Shown: positions 25,123 to 33,480 of the stretch, piece by piece
How positions within the stretch are numbered: position 1 is the stretch's first letter
Layout: every line of letters starts with the position of its first letter
NCBI GenBank assembly: GCA_943370025.1
Contig: CALRPI020000009.1
Location: 28,562 to 92,561 of the forward strand
Reading direction: 5' to 3'
Length of the DNA stretch: 64,000 nucleotides
From: JAAUUE01 sp943370025
Lineage (GTDB): Bacteria > Cyanobacteriota > Cyanobacteriia > Cyanobacteriales > JAAUUE01
Program-made: the position numbers and the translations under genes
Notes under the pieces: generated by a model
Seen by the model: only the letters and a program-made list of their open reading frames with translations
Databases searched by the model: none
What the model was told of the DNA's origin: nothing

Positions 25123-26835
25123 ATGCACTATTTAATATTAGCCACTGATTATGATGGCACCTTAGCGACCCATGGAAAAGTATCAGCAGCGACGCTGGAT
25201 GCCTTGAAGCAATTTCAAAAATCTGGACGCAAGTTGATTTTAGTTACAGGTAGACAACTGGAGGATATCTGTGAAGTATTTCCTGAGGTTAGTTTATTTG
25301 ATTGTGTCGTAGCCGAGAACGGAGCGGTATTGTACTACCCAAAAATTCGTGAAGAAATACTGCTGGGCAGTTTACCTCCAGATGCTTTTGTCGAAGCCCT
25401 GCGATCGCGGCAGGTTGATCCCCTTTCTGTTGGCAAAGTAATTGTGGCAACTTGGGAACCTAATGAAGTCGAAGTTCTGAACGTAATTCGAGAACTGGGG
25501 TTAGATTTACAGGTCATCTTTAATAAAGGGGCGGTGATGGTTTTGCCCGCCGGAGTCAACAAAGCCTCTGGACTAACGGAAGCTCTAGGACGTATGGGCT
25601 TGTCTTCGCATAATACGGTGGCGATCGGGGATGCAGAAAATGATCTGGCTTTCCTAAAACTCTGTGAGCTTTCTGTCGCTGTAGATAACGCCCTGCCGTC
25701 GGTAAAAAGTGAAGTTGATTGGGTGACAAATGGCAGTCGAGGCGAAGGAGTGGTGGAGTTGATCGATCGATTACTGGCTTCAGATTTGGCAGAATCGTTA
25801 CTTTTACCAAAGCGGCATCACATTGTTTTGGGTGAGCTTCCGGGAGAGCAGGCAATTTATATCCAACCGTTGAACCGGAATATTCTGCTAGCCGGAACTT
25901 CTGGTGGAGGTAAATCAACCTTAGCTACAGGACTTCTAGAAAGATTTCTCGACCAGGGCTATCAGGTTTGCATCATTGATCCCGAAGGAGACTATCAGAA
26001 TTTTGCCGGAACTATGGTGTTCGGCAATGCTCAACAGATCCCTAACCCTGTGGATATCCTCACAGCTTTGAGTAATCCAGTCCAAAATATAGTAGTCAAT
26101 TTAGTCGGGGTGAAACTGGACGATCGCCCGGCATTTTTAGCTCAACTCCTGCCATCTTTACTAGAAATGCGGGTGCGGACTGGCAGACCGCATTGGATTG
26201 TTATTGATGAAGTTCATCATATGTTTCATGCAGATTGGAATGCGGCAGTCACCCTCCCGCAGTCTGTGAATGGAACTTTGATGATTACAGTTCATCCCGA
26301 ACATGTGGCAGCTTCTGCCTTATCTCTAATTGACACGATCATTTCTGTGAAATCTCCTCAAAAGACCATTCCAGATTTTTGCAACACCATCGGACATGCC
26401 CTGCCGATCGATCCACTCCCAGAAAACTTGGTGACTGGTGAAGCTATTGCTTGGTTTTTAAAAGATGAAGGGCAGCCATTATTTCAATTTCAGGTGATTC
26501 CCCCCCGCCAAGAACGTCAACGACATATGCGTAACTATGCTGAAGGCAATTTGGGTGACGATCGCTGCTTTTACTTTCGAGGTGAAGATAGCCGGTTAAA
26601 TCTCAAGGCGCACAATCTAATTATGTTTATCCAGTTAGCAGCAGGAGTGGACGATCAGACTTGGCTCTATCATTTGCATCAGCAAGATTATTCTAATTGG
26701 CTGCAAAATTCGATTAAAGATCAAACTCTTGCAGAGGAGGTTAGTCAGATAGAACAAACTATTAATATTTCTGCCGAGGAAAGTCTCGATCGAATTAAAT
26801 TAGCAATTGAAAAACGCTACACCTTACCTGCTTAA
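25123..26835 (+). CDS. HAD-IIB phosphatase fused to HerA-like ATPase
   Basis: A 570-aa two-domain protein. Residues about 1-230 are a Cof-type HAD phosphatase: motif I DYDGTL (9-14), LILVTGR motif II, VNKASGL Lys, and motif IV GDAENDLAF (about 168-176); all catalytic residues are present. Residues about 235-480 are a HerA/DUF87-like P-loop ATPase: Walker A GTSGGGKSTL (about 257-266), the HerA-type IIDPEGDY motif and Walker B WIVIDEVHH. HAD-IIB enzymes act on sugar or small phosphates; HerA ATPases are hexameric motors. The combination is uncommon and its purpose is unknown. Monocistronic. Confidence 0.85.
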   Translation: MHYLILATDYDGTLATHGKVSAATLDALKQFQKSGRKLILVTGRQLEDICEVFPEVSLFDCVVAENGAVLYYPKIREEILLGSLPPDAFVEALRSRQVDPLSVGKVIVATWEPNEVEVLNVIRELGLDLQVIFNKGAVMVLPAGVNKASGLTEALGRMGLSSHNTVAIGDAENDLAFLKLCELSVAVDNALPSVKSEVDWVTNGSRGEGVVELIDRLLASDLAESLLLPKRHHIVLGELPGEQAIYIQPLNRNILLAGTSGGGKSTLATGLLERFLDQGYQVCIIDPEGDYQNFAGTMVFGNAQQIPNPVDILTALSNPVQNIVVNLVGVKLDDRPAFLAQLLPSLLEMRVRTGRPHWIVIDEVHHMFHADWNAAVTLPQSVNGTLMITVHPEHVAASALSLIDTIISVKSPQKTIPDFCNTIGHALPIDPLPENLVTGEAIAWFLKDEGQPLFQFQVIPPRQERQRHMRNYAEGNLGDDRCFYFRGEDSRLNLKAHNLIMFIQLAAGVDDQTWLYHLHQQDYSNWLQNSIKDQTLAEEVSQIEQTINISAEESLDRIKLAIEKRYTLPA

Positions 26836-26871
26836 TCTTTTGTCTATTCTAGGCAGAATGGCAATGCTATA

Positions 26872-26975
26872 TATAGCAACCCTAAATGGTTTCACCCGCC
26901 GGAGGCGGGTGAAACCATCTGCCAGAAGCAAGTTGACTTAGTAACTGTTCGCAAACTCAATTAGGATCGCTTTGG
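26872..26975 (+). repeat. Family B dispersed repeat, copy 3
   Basis: TATAGCAACCCTAAATGG, inner hairpin ATGGTTTCACCCGCC / GGCGGGTGAAACCAT with loop GGA, and right half TTGACTTAGTAACTGTTCGC shared with copies 5 and 6. The right end is altered (CAATTAGGATCGCTTTGGC). Confidence 0.85.
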
Positions 26976-27220
26976 CAATCCTAATTGAGTTTGGAATTTT
27001 AGAGGTTTGAGAATGGCTATAGATAAAAATCAAAGTAAGATTCACAAAGTTTTCATGCAAAATATACATTTTTCTTTTAATTACAACACGATCTCAATTA
27101 TGAGAGTGTCATAGTCAAGGAAGTTGCAGAATGAAAATTGCAAAATACAAGTGAATACTTGAATTTTGAAGCCATGATGAATTTATATTCGCCAGACTCT
27201 AATCTCTTAATTAGTAAGAT

Positions 27221-27324
27221 ACAGCAGTTTGCGTGTGGGCGGCTATCGCCGCCCACACGCAAACCCAAGCCTATTCAACATTTTAGGAAATGCAACGTAT
27301 TCCATTTATATGAAAAGTGCTGTA
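27221..27324 (+). repeat. Family A dispersed repeat, copy 5 overlapping the tspO start
   Basis: ACAGCAGTTTGCGTGTGGGC to AAAAGTGCTGTA, with a perfect inner hairpin (GCGTGTGGGCGGC / GCCGCCCACACGC). The only good ATG of the following TspO gene (27310) lies inside this repeat. Confidence 0.85.
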
Positions 27325-27804
27325 TTAAATATTTTAGAGGACAATGCTTCTGGAGTAGCGATCGCCATAGTTACCTTACTGGTTTCCCTCGGAGCCAATT
27401 TGGTATCACCTAGCGATCGAAGATGGTTCAATCAACTTCGTCGGCCTCGTTGGCTATCTTTTGAAATTTTTATCCCGGTGATTTGGACGGTGATTCTTAT
27501 CTGTGGAGCTATCTCTGCTTATAAGATTTGGGAAGTAGAAAAAGGAAGTATTCGAGGTTGGTCAACAATGGCACTTTATCTATTTTTAGAGATTGTAATC
27601 ATTGCCTATGTACCAATTACTCTACAAACCCGCAATCTCCGCTTAGGAACTTGGATCGGTTTAATTGGTTTTGGTCTGGGACTAGTTCTAACTCTCAGCG
27701 TTGGGCAAATTTCCCAAGGTGCTGCTTGGTTGCTTATACCTTATTTACTTTGGAGTCCGATCGGTTCCTATACTACTTGGGCAATGGCTCACCTTAATCC
27801 TTAA
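27310..27804 (+). CDS. TspO/MBR-family membrane protein
   Basis: A 164-aa protein with five hydrophobic segments (about 12-30, 45-68, 75-100, 108-128, 135-158). Family hallmarks are RRPRWLSFEIFIPVIWT and the C-terminal LLWSPIGSYTTWAMA. TspO proteins bind porphyrins and are implicated in oxidative and tetrapyrrole homeostasis. The start is uncertain: the ATG used is inside a family A repeat end and encodes a non-family N-terminus (MKSAVLNILEDN). A haem-oxygenase-like gene follows 35 bp later, so a tetrapyrrole-linked operon is plausible. Confidence 0.8.
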   Translation: MKSAVLNILEDNASGVAIAIVTLLVSLGANLVSPSDRRWFNQLRRPRWLSFEIFIPVIWTVILICGAISAYKIWEVEKGSIRGWSTMALYLFLEIVIIAYVPITLQTRNLRLGTWIGLIGFGLGLVLTLSVGQISQGAAWLLIPYLLWSPIGSYTTWAMAHLNP

Positions 27805-27839
27805 AACTCTAGAAACACAAAACTTTTCTTGATAAATCT

Positions 27840-29255
27840 ATGCTACCTACTTTTTTAGATTCCTTAGAATATTGCTTAGAAACTGATCTCAAAAAAAGAT
27901 TAATGACTCCTTTACTAGCATCACCAGAGGCTCCTGAATTGCCAGATATCCCAGAATCGCCGGAACTTCCTCAATCTCCAGAAATACCAAATTTACCGAA
28001 ATCGCCAGAAATACCCAATATTCCTGATATTCCTAATACTCCAAAATCTCCTGAATCTCCTGAGATTCCGGGATTGCCAGAAGTACCGGATCTGCCAAAT
28101 TTTCCTCAAGCACCCGATATGCCCACCTTGCCAGAATTGCTGATTTGTTATCAATATAATGGTCAAAATATTTTTAGACAACATGAATTTTTTCAGGAGG
28201 CGGAACAGCAGTTTAATCAACTGCTAACTTGGAAAAACTTAGATGACCAAATCAAGTTCAACCCTGAACTAGTTAAAGATTTGGAAATAGCGATCGCTAC
28301 TGCTTCTGAAATTGCCTATCCTAAAACTACTTACCAAGATGCAAATCAGGCAATAACCGCAGATGCGGAAATAGCGGCTACGTTTTTACAAAGAATTCTC
28401 TATAGTCTGAATCGGCTTAATTTATTTTGGTACGATGACTTGCGAAACTATCAAAATGAACACTCCCCCTATCTAAAATTTCTAGTTAATCAGATAGAAT
28501 CTCCTTGGCAAGCTTGGGAACTATCTCAATTAAATGTAGATAAAATTCAGAAATTGAATTTACAAGGTGTTAAACAAGCCTTACAAGAAAGAGCAGATGC
28601 AGACCTAGACCCGCCCTTATCTCCTGCTAAAAAATATCTGCGAGAAACTATGGATTTGCACGGATATCGTCTATTATTGGCGATCGCTTCTTTAGATGGA
28701 TTGGTAGAAGCGAGTCGGCTGTCTAGGATCTTAGGTGGAGCAAGTAACGAAATTCAAGCAACTTTAATTCGTGTACTTTTAGAAGAATATGGTAATGGTC
28801 GTTTAGCTCGAAAACATTCTACTTTCTTTGCCCAAATGATGGCAGAGTTAGGACTAGAGACTGAACCAGAAGTTTATTTTGATCTTGTTCCTTGGCAAGT
28901 TTTAGCTAGTATCAACCATAACTTTTTACTCACGGAACGCAAACGACATTTCCTTCGCTATAACGGTGGCTTGACCTATTTTGAAATAGCTGGCCCCGCC
29001 ATCTATACAGACTATCTGCTTGCTGCCCAACGGTTAAAGCTTTCTGATGCCGCTATGAGTTATTGGGAGTTGCACATTCGAGAAGATGAACGCCATGGAC
29101 AATGGATGCTTACAGATGTGGCTCTGCCCCTAGCTGATCGATATCCCCAAAATTCATGGGAACTAGTTCTTGGTTATGACCAAGAAAAACTAATCGGCGA
29201 TCGAGCAGCAGCAGCAGTGATGGCTCTAATTCAACAATCTGAGGAAAACCTATGA
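27840..29255 (+). CDS. Haem-oxygenase-like (iron-containing redox enzyme) protein with PxxP repeat
   Basis: A 471-aa protein. Residues about 28-102 are an unusual Pro/Glu repeat (PEAPELPDIPESPELPQSPE and similar tripeptides). The rest is helical. The part after about residue 250 matches the haem-oxygenase-like di-iron family: LHGYRLLLAIASLDGLVEAS, LLEEYGNGRLARKHSTFFAQ (Glu/His ligands), HNFLLTERKRHFLRYNGG and ELHIREDERHGQWM. Such enzymes oxidise amino-acid-derived or lipid substrates. The gene overlaps the DUF3891 gene by 4 bp (ATGA), so they are translationally coupled. Substrate unknown. Confidence 0.78.
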   Translation: MLPTFLDSLEYCLETDLKKRLMTPLLASPEAPELPDIPESPELPQSPEIPNLPKSPEIPNIPDIPNTPKSPESPEIPGLPEVPDLPNFPQAPDMPTLPELLICYQYNGQNIFRQHEFFQEAEQQFNQLLTWKNLDDQIKFNPELVKDLEIAIATASEIAYPKTTYQDANQAITADAEIAATFLQRILYSLNRLNLFWYDDLRNYQNEHSPYLKFLVNQIESPWQAWELSQLNVDKIQKLNLQGVKQALQERADADLDPPLSPAKKYLRETMDLHGYRLLLAIASLDGLVEASRLSRILGGASNEIQATLIRVLLEEYGNGRLARKHSTFFAQMMAELGLETEPEVYFDLVPWQVLASINHNFLLTERKRHFLRYNGGLTYFEIAGPAIYTDYLLAAQRLKLSDAAMSYWELHIREDERHGQWMLTDVALPLADRYPQNSWELVLGYDQEKLIGDRAAAAVMALIQQSEENL

Positions 29256-29746
29256 TTGTAAATTTAACTGCCGATGGCTGGGATGTAATTTATCACCGCG
29301 CCCATGCCCTTCTAGCGGCTCAATTAGGTGGGCAATGGCAACGAAGTAATGCTCCTGTGTGCTTTTATGAAACGATCGCAGCGATCTCCCATCATGATGA
29401 TTTAGAGAAAGAATGGAAAGGTGATCACCTAACTGAAAGTGGCGCACCTCTAGACTTCACCCTAGGAGAGGAGCCGCCAGAAGTATCTTTAGAGAAGCTC
29501 AAAAAGCATCTAGAGGATTCCCTCTATCGGGGGCGTTGGGTGGCATTTCTAAAACGTTACGATCTGCGCTGTTTAGAAAATGCTCATTTAACAGTAGAGC
29601 CTTGGCCTTTTGAGGAAGATGAATTCACGGTTAATGTGGAATCTTCCCATTTGTCAACCCTGAAATATGACAGTAATGATGCTCTAACTCTTGCCCTTAA
29701 ACAAGCTCCTATCATAAATCTAGAATGGACGTTTGATAAATCTTAA
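29252..29746 (+). CDS. DUF3891 family protein
   Basis: A 164-aa protein beginning MIVNLTADGWDVIYHRAHAL. The motifs YHRAHALLAAQLGGQW and AAISHHDDLEKEW place His and Asp residues like an HD-type metal site, which I infer rather than know. No function is established for DUF3891. Its ATG overlaps the stop of the haem-oxygenase-like gene (ATGA), and the methyltransferase gene follows 36 bp later, so it is the middle of a four-gene run starting with TspO. Confidence 0.82.
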   Translation: MIVNLTADGWDVIYHRAHALLAAQLGGQWQRSNAPVCFYETIAAISHHDDLEKEWKGDHLTESGAPLDFTLGEEPPEVSLEKLKKHLEDSLYRGRWVAFLKRYDLRCLENAHLTVEPWPFEEDEFTVNVESSHLSTLKYDSNDALTLALKQAPIINLEWTFDKS

Positions 29747-29782
29747 TCAACACATTCATTATCAAAAATTATCAGAGGTTGT

Positions 29783-30553
29783 ATGAATAATTTTTTATTA
29801 CGTTCCCCAAAAGTAGTTGTCTTTCGTCCGCAGAATTATACTGCCAAAGAAATAAAAAAGGAAGTATTTTTCTGTCCCGAAGAGTCTCAATTTTATTCTC
29901 AATGCCTAGAAAGAATGGTGTTGAATTCTAGTGATAGTACCACTTCTATTGTGGAATTTGGAACAGGAGATGGTAGTCCTGTAATCAATAGTTTGCTAAA
30001 AAGTCAGTTCGATGGTGTGATTAATGGCTATGAATTAAGCTCTCAAGCCTGTGAAGCCGCTCGGTTACAAATTGAAAGCCATAAACTTAGCCATAAATAT
30101 ATTATTCATAACTCTTGCTTTTTTGATAGAGATTGGCACTCTAAAGCAAATTATTTAATTGCTAACCCTCCTTATTTACCAGCAGTTGATAATGATCTTT
30201 ATCTACCTGCCTTGCATGGGGGTAGAGATGGAGCCTCTATAACTAAACAACTTCTTTCTTTGGATTGTCAAAATGTGATGCTAATGATTTCTGCCTATTC
30301 AGATCCTGTAGGGACAATTGACCATGCGATCGCTCAGGGTTATCAAGTAGTAGATTTTATGGCTTCACCCATGAGTTTTGGCTACTACAGTTCTGAACCT
30401 AAGGTAAAACAAAGAATCGCTGACCTGCATAAGCATCAAAAGGCATTCTATTCTGAAAATATCTATATTCTGGCGGGGGTTTTTTTAAAAAAGTGTGACA
30501 ACCTAACAGCAGATCTATCTCCAGAATTAATTAAGGTCATGACCGCCTTATAA
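29783..30553 (+). CDS. Class I SAM-dependent methyltransferase
   Basis: A 256-aa Rossmann methyltransferase. Motif I is VEFGTGDGSPVI (about residues 53-64, SAM binding). The acidic loop lies in VINGYELSSQACE (Glu after motif I). Motif IV is NPPYLP (about 133), the N6/N5-methyl type found in HemK/PrmC, RNA and DNA methyltransferases. LHGGRDGASITKQLLSL after it is also HemK-like. The substrate is open. It ends the TspO/redox enzyme/DUF3891 run. GAGGTTG precedes the ATG as a fair ribosome-binding site. Confidence 0.8.
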   Translation: MNNFLLRSPKVVVFRPQNYTAKEIKKEVFFCPEESQFYSQCLERMVLNSSDSTTSIVEFGTGDGSPVINSLLKSQFDGVINGYELSSQACEAARLQIESHKLSHKYIIHNSCFFDRDWHSKANYLIANPPYLPAVDNDLYLPALHGGRDGASITKQLLSLDCQNVMLMISAYSDPVGTIDHAIAQGYQVVDFMASPMSFGYYSSEPKVKQRIADLHKHQKAFYSENIYILAGVFLKKCDNLTADLSPELIKVMTAL

Positions 30554-30605
30554 ATTTCTCCACTTCAAATTACTACACCCTAAAATCAAGATTAGTCATG
30601 CATTG

Positions 30606-30644
30606 TAATGGTGCTTGGGGCGCAAAGCACCCCAAGCACCATTA
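30606..30644. terminator. Strong hairpin after the methyltransferase
   Basis: TAATGGTGCTTGGGG / CCCCAAGCACCATTA, 15-base perfect arms with a 9-base loop, about 50 bp after the stop. It probably ends the TspO operon. Confidence 0.6.
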
Positions 30645-30804
30645 CCCAAACCATTACATTGCAGCACTACCAAATCAAGATTTGTAAAGGAAATATACAA
30701 AATATACATCTTCATAATGAACGCAACATGATCTTCATCACGCTTATGTCACGTTATAGAGAGTCGTAAGACAAAGTAAATCTTGAAAATTTGGAGCAAA
30801 TACT

Positions 30805-31011
30805 ATGCAAACTAACAAAACTCAAACTGAAATGATGGAATCAGCCGTTCGTAATGCTTGGGTTTGGGGATCTACCCCCCAAGCAGAACTTTGGAATGGT
30901 CGTTTAGCAATGATTGGTTTTATCTCAGCGATCGCCATAGAGTTATTTACTAATCAAGGTCTACTACATTTTTGGGGTCTTCTATCATCAGGAACAATAC
31001 CAACACCCTAG
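30805..31011 (+). CDS. High-light-inducible protein (Hlip/Scp)
   Basis: A 68-aa one-helix member of the chlorophyll a/b-binding superfamily. The motif ELWNGRLAMIGFISAIAIE (Glu-x4-Arg chlorophyll-binding pair) starts the single membrane helix at about residues 33-58. Hlips sit in thylakoids, bind chlorophyll and carotenoid, and quench excess energy during photosystem assembly. TTGGAGC before the ATG is the ribosome-binding site. A carotenoid ketolase gene follows on the same strand, which fits photoprotection. The upstream 30690-30780 region resembles that at 27060. Confidence 0.92.
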   Translation: MQTNKTQTEMMESAVRNAWVWGSTPQAELWNGRLAMIGFISAIAIELFTNQGLLHFWGLLSSGTIPTP

Positions 31012-31047
31012 CTTGATTCTTCTATAAAGTGGATTTTAATTAAGTAT

Positions 31048-31128
31048 AGGAATTACGCGCTGCCGACAAATTATTTGGTAACCTAGATATTTTTGTGAGC
31101 ACCAAAACATATGAATACGTAAGTTCTG
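31048..31128. repeat. Family E copy, degenerate
   Basis: AGGAATTACGCGCTGCCGAC at the left and ATACGTAAGTTCT at the right, with the remains of the inner hairpin (GATATTTTTGTGAGCACC). It lies in the crtW upstream region. Confidence 0.5.
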
Positions 31129-31161
31129 AAATAATCTGGGGGGGTGTTTATCCCCTCAAAA

Positions 31162-31974
31162 ATGGAGAGTTACTTGGAAATCAATTATCTCAGTTATTCA
31201 TCAAAGAAAATTACTCACAAATTTATTCCCAAAAACTCCGATCCTTTGCTTGACAAAGTATTAGATATTTCAGAAACTGGTACCTTGGGAATCGCGATCG
31301 CTAGTTTTATTATTGCGCTTTGGGCGGGAAGTTTTGTATTTCTTCTAGGCACCGAGATTAATAACCCCTTAGTGGTTATTACTGGAGTAGGATGGCAAAC
31401 TTTTTTATACACAGGATTATTTATTACTGCTCATGATGCTATCCATGGATCAATTTCTCCTAAATACCATCAAGTTAATTATTTTCTTGGTTCCTTAGCC
31501 CTCCTCCTCTATGGCTTCTTCTCCTACGATCAATTACAAAAAACTCACTGGCAACACCATGCACACCCTGCTACTGAGGCTGACCCAGATTTCCATGATG
31601 GCAAGCATAAAAGCGCAGCGGCTTGGTATATTTATTTTATGCAGAGATACTGGAGTTGGTGGCGATTAGTTGCTTTAATTGCTACCTATGGCGTTATGTA
31701 TAAGTTTGTACATATTCCCCATGCAAACCTGATGATATTTTGGGCAATTCCTCTGCTATTAAGCTCCATGCAGCTTTTCTATTTTGGAACTTTCCTACCC
31801 CACCGAGAACCAATCAATGGTTATGTAGATTCTTTCCAAACTCAAAGTATTTATCTTCCCTTTGTCTGGTCGTTCTTGGCTTGCTATCATTTTGGCTACC
31901 ATTATGAGCACCATAAATATCCTAATTTACCTTGGTGGAAACTGCCTGCGATCGCCAAAATATCCATGCAGTAG
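31162..31974 (+). CDS. crtW: CrtW-type beta-carotene ketolase
   Basis: A 270-aa membrane di-iron oxygenase. Histidine clusters are FITAHDAIHG (about residue 91), HWQHHAHP (about 129) and HYEHHKYPNLPWWKLP (about 246), plus FGTFLPHREP, all typical of CrtW. It would introduce keto groups into beta-carotene rings, giving echinenone and canthaxanthin in the membrane; echinenone is needed by OCP-type photoprotection. I prefer the ATG at 31162; a GTG at 31144 in the same frame behind GGGGGG is an alternative. It lies 151 bp downstream of the Hlip gene. Confidence 0.9.
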   Translation: MESYLEINYLSYSSKKITHKFIPKNSDPLLDKVLDISETGTLGIAIASFIIALWAGSFVFLLGTEINNPLVVITGVGWQTFLYTGLFITAHDAIHGSISPKYHQVNYFLGSLALLLYGFFSYDQLQKTHWQHHAHPATEADPDFHDGKHKSAAAWYIYFMQRYWSWWRLVALIATYGVMYKFVHIPHANLMIFWAIPLLLSSMQLFYFGTFLPHREPINGYVDSFQTQSIYLPFVWSFLACYHFGYHYEHHKYPNLPWWKLPAIAKISMQ

Positions 31975-32000
31975 ACTTTATGGATTTTATCTACTAAAAA

Positions 32001-32049
32001 TACCTCAAATGATTTCACCTGCCGAAGGCAGGTGAAATCATTTGAGGTA
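32001..32049. terminator. Perfect 23-bp-arm hairpin after crtW
   Basis: The arms run TACCTCAAATGATTTCACCT and onward to a GAA loop and back, without a mismatch. Its core (GATTTCACC..GGTGAAATC) is that of family B, so this is a family B-derived terminator. Confidence 0.7.
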
Positions 32050-32182
32050 AATAATAGGAAATATTCTTGAGTTACAATTTATTTCGTAATTAATCAAATC
32101 ATGCAATAAATCAAACAGTGAATTGTCATAGTAAGTATAGGAAATACATTTCCATCCCCTTAATTAAATTCGGAGAAATTTT

Positions 32183-32728
32183 ATGAAAACCGTTCAATTC
32201 TTAACTCGATTAGTAGTCATGGTTTGTGTCTGTGGCTTAATAGTATTTGCTAATGTTTCCCCCGCGAATGCCGCTTGGGGCAGACCAGATAAGGCAACCC
32301 AAGGTACTGAACCTCTACCAAATATCACTGCAAAATCTGAAGAAGCAGCCAATTCTGGTCCTTCTGGAATGGGCAGAGCTAAGGCTCTAAAAGGGCTAAA
32401 TGAAGTCCAAGGAACTGCGGACATTGATAAGATGAAGCGTGATAACTATGGAGAGAAACTTCCTGTGGTTCGAGAAGCAGAAAAGGTAGCAGACAAAGTT
32501 GAAAATAAGATCAACTCTGCTAAAAGAAATACCGAAAAAACTGCTAACTCTGTTTTAGATCAGGCTAGTGATATGGTTAATGATGTCAAAAATAAGGCTG
32601 GAGATACTATCAACTCCCTAACTGGCAAGGCAGAGAATACTGCTGATTCCGTTAAAGACACTGCCAAATCTGTGAAAAACAAGGCTAAATCCTTAGCAGA
32701 TAACAGTAGAAATAACCTGAGAAGGTAA
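32183..32728 (+). CDS. Secreted helical (apolipoprotein/LEA-like) protein
   Basis: A 181-aa protein with a Sec signal peptide (residues 1-31, cleavage after ANA in VSPANAAWG). The mature part begins with WGRPDKATQGTEPLPNITAK and continues as a long charged amphipathic helix from about 90 (VADKVENKINSAKRNTEKTA, then 11-residue-like units such as KAENTADSVKDTAKSVKNKA). This resembles late-embryogenesis/desiccation proteins. It is probably periplasmic or lumenal and stabilises membranes under stress (inference). CGGAG lies 8 bp before the ATG. It lies 57 bp before dps on the same strand. Confidence 0.75.
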   Translation: MKTVQFLTRLVVMVCVCGLIVFANVSPANAAWGRPDKATQGTEPLPNITAKSEEAANSGPSGMGRAKALKGLNEVQGTADIDKMKRDNYGEKLPVVREAEKVADKVENKINSAKRNTEKTANSVLDQASDMVNDVKNKAGDTINSLTGKAENTADSVKDTAKSVKNKAKSLADNSRNNLRR

Positions 32729-32784
32729 TCCACTCATGACTCATTTAATGATGACTTTATTATTACGAATCAAGGAGATTATCC

Positions 32785-33321
32785 ATGCGGGCAATTAATA
32801 TTGGTCTAACAAAAGAACAGCTTCAAGGTGTAATTGATCTACTCAATCAAGATTTAGCTGATACTTATCTACTGTTAGTTAAAACTAAGAAATATCATTG
32901 GGATGTAGTTGGTCCTCAATTTATGACATTGCATAAACTTTGGCAGGAGCATTATGAAGCTCTGACGATTAATGTTGATGTAATTGCTGAACGAGTTAGA
33001 ACCTTGGGGGGCTATCCTGTCGGCACCATGGAAGGATTCTTGAAAATTTGCTCCCTCAAAGAACACGCGGGTAAAGTTCCGACAGCAACCGGAATGGTAT
33101 CGCAATTGCTAGATGATCATGAACAGGTCGTCCGGAATTTACGCAAGCATATTGAGCAGTGTAGCAATGAATTTAAGGATGATGGAACTGCCGATTTTCT
33201 TACAGGTTTAATGGAGCAGCATGAACAAATCTCTTGGATGCTACGCTCTTTTATTGAGGGAGAAGCGATCGCTTCTGATGGTATTAAGCCAGAACCTCAA
33301 AAAAAGGCAGTAGGAGTTTAG
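32785..33321 (+). CDS. dps: Dps-family DNA-protecting ferritin
   Basis: A 178-aa mini-ferritin. The ferroxidase ligands are visible in YHWDVVGPQFMTLHKLWQEH (His, His, Glu) and in the following INVDVIAERVRTLGG (Asp, Glu); the C-terminal EQHEQISWMLRSFIEGE helix is typical. Dps shells oxidise Fe(II) with H2O2 and store iron, protecting DNA. CAAGGAG lies 8 bp before the ATG. It follows the secreted helical protein and closes the stress island before a family A repeat. Confidence 0.93.
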   Translation: MRAINIGLTKEQLQGVIDLLNQDLADTYLLLVKTKKYHWDVVGPQFMTLHKLWQEHYEALTINVDVIAERVRTLGGYPVGTMEGFLKICSLKEHAGKVPTATGMVSQLLDDHEQVVRNLRKHIEQCSNEFKDDGTADFLTGLMEQHEQISWMLRSFIEGEAIASDGIKPEPQKKAVGV

Positions 33322-33328
33322 TCAACTT

Positions 33329-33432
33329 ACAGCAGTTTGAGAGTGGGTGGATACAGCCATCCACTCTCAAACCCAACATTGATGGGACTTTCAATATTTT
33401 TGGTGTGTCTCATTTAAACGCAAAGTGCTGTA
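33329..33432 (+). repeat. Family A dispersed repeat, copy 6
   Basis: ACAGCAGTTTGAGAGTGGGT, inner cassette GGATACAGCC, right half ending AAACGCAAAGTGCTGTA. It starts 8 bp after the dps stop. Confidence 0.87.
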
Positions 33433-33480
33433 GGATGGCGATCGCTTTTATCGGCAGCAGATTATGCCGTTAATCGTCTC

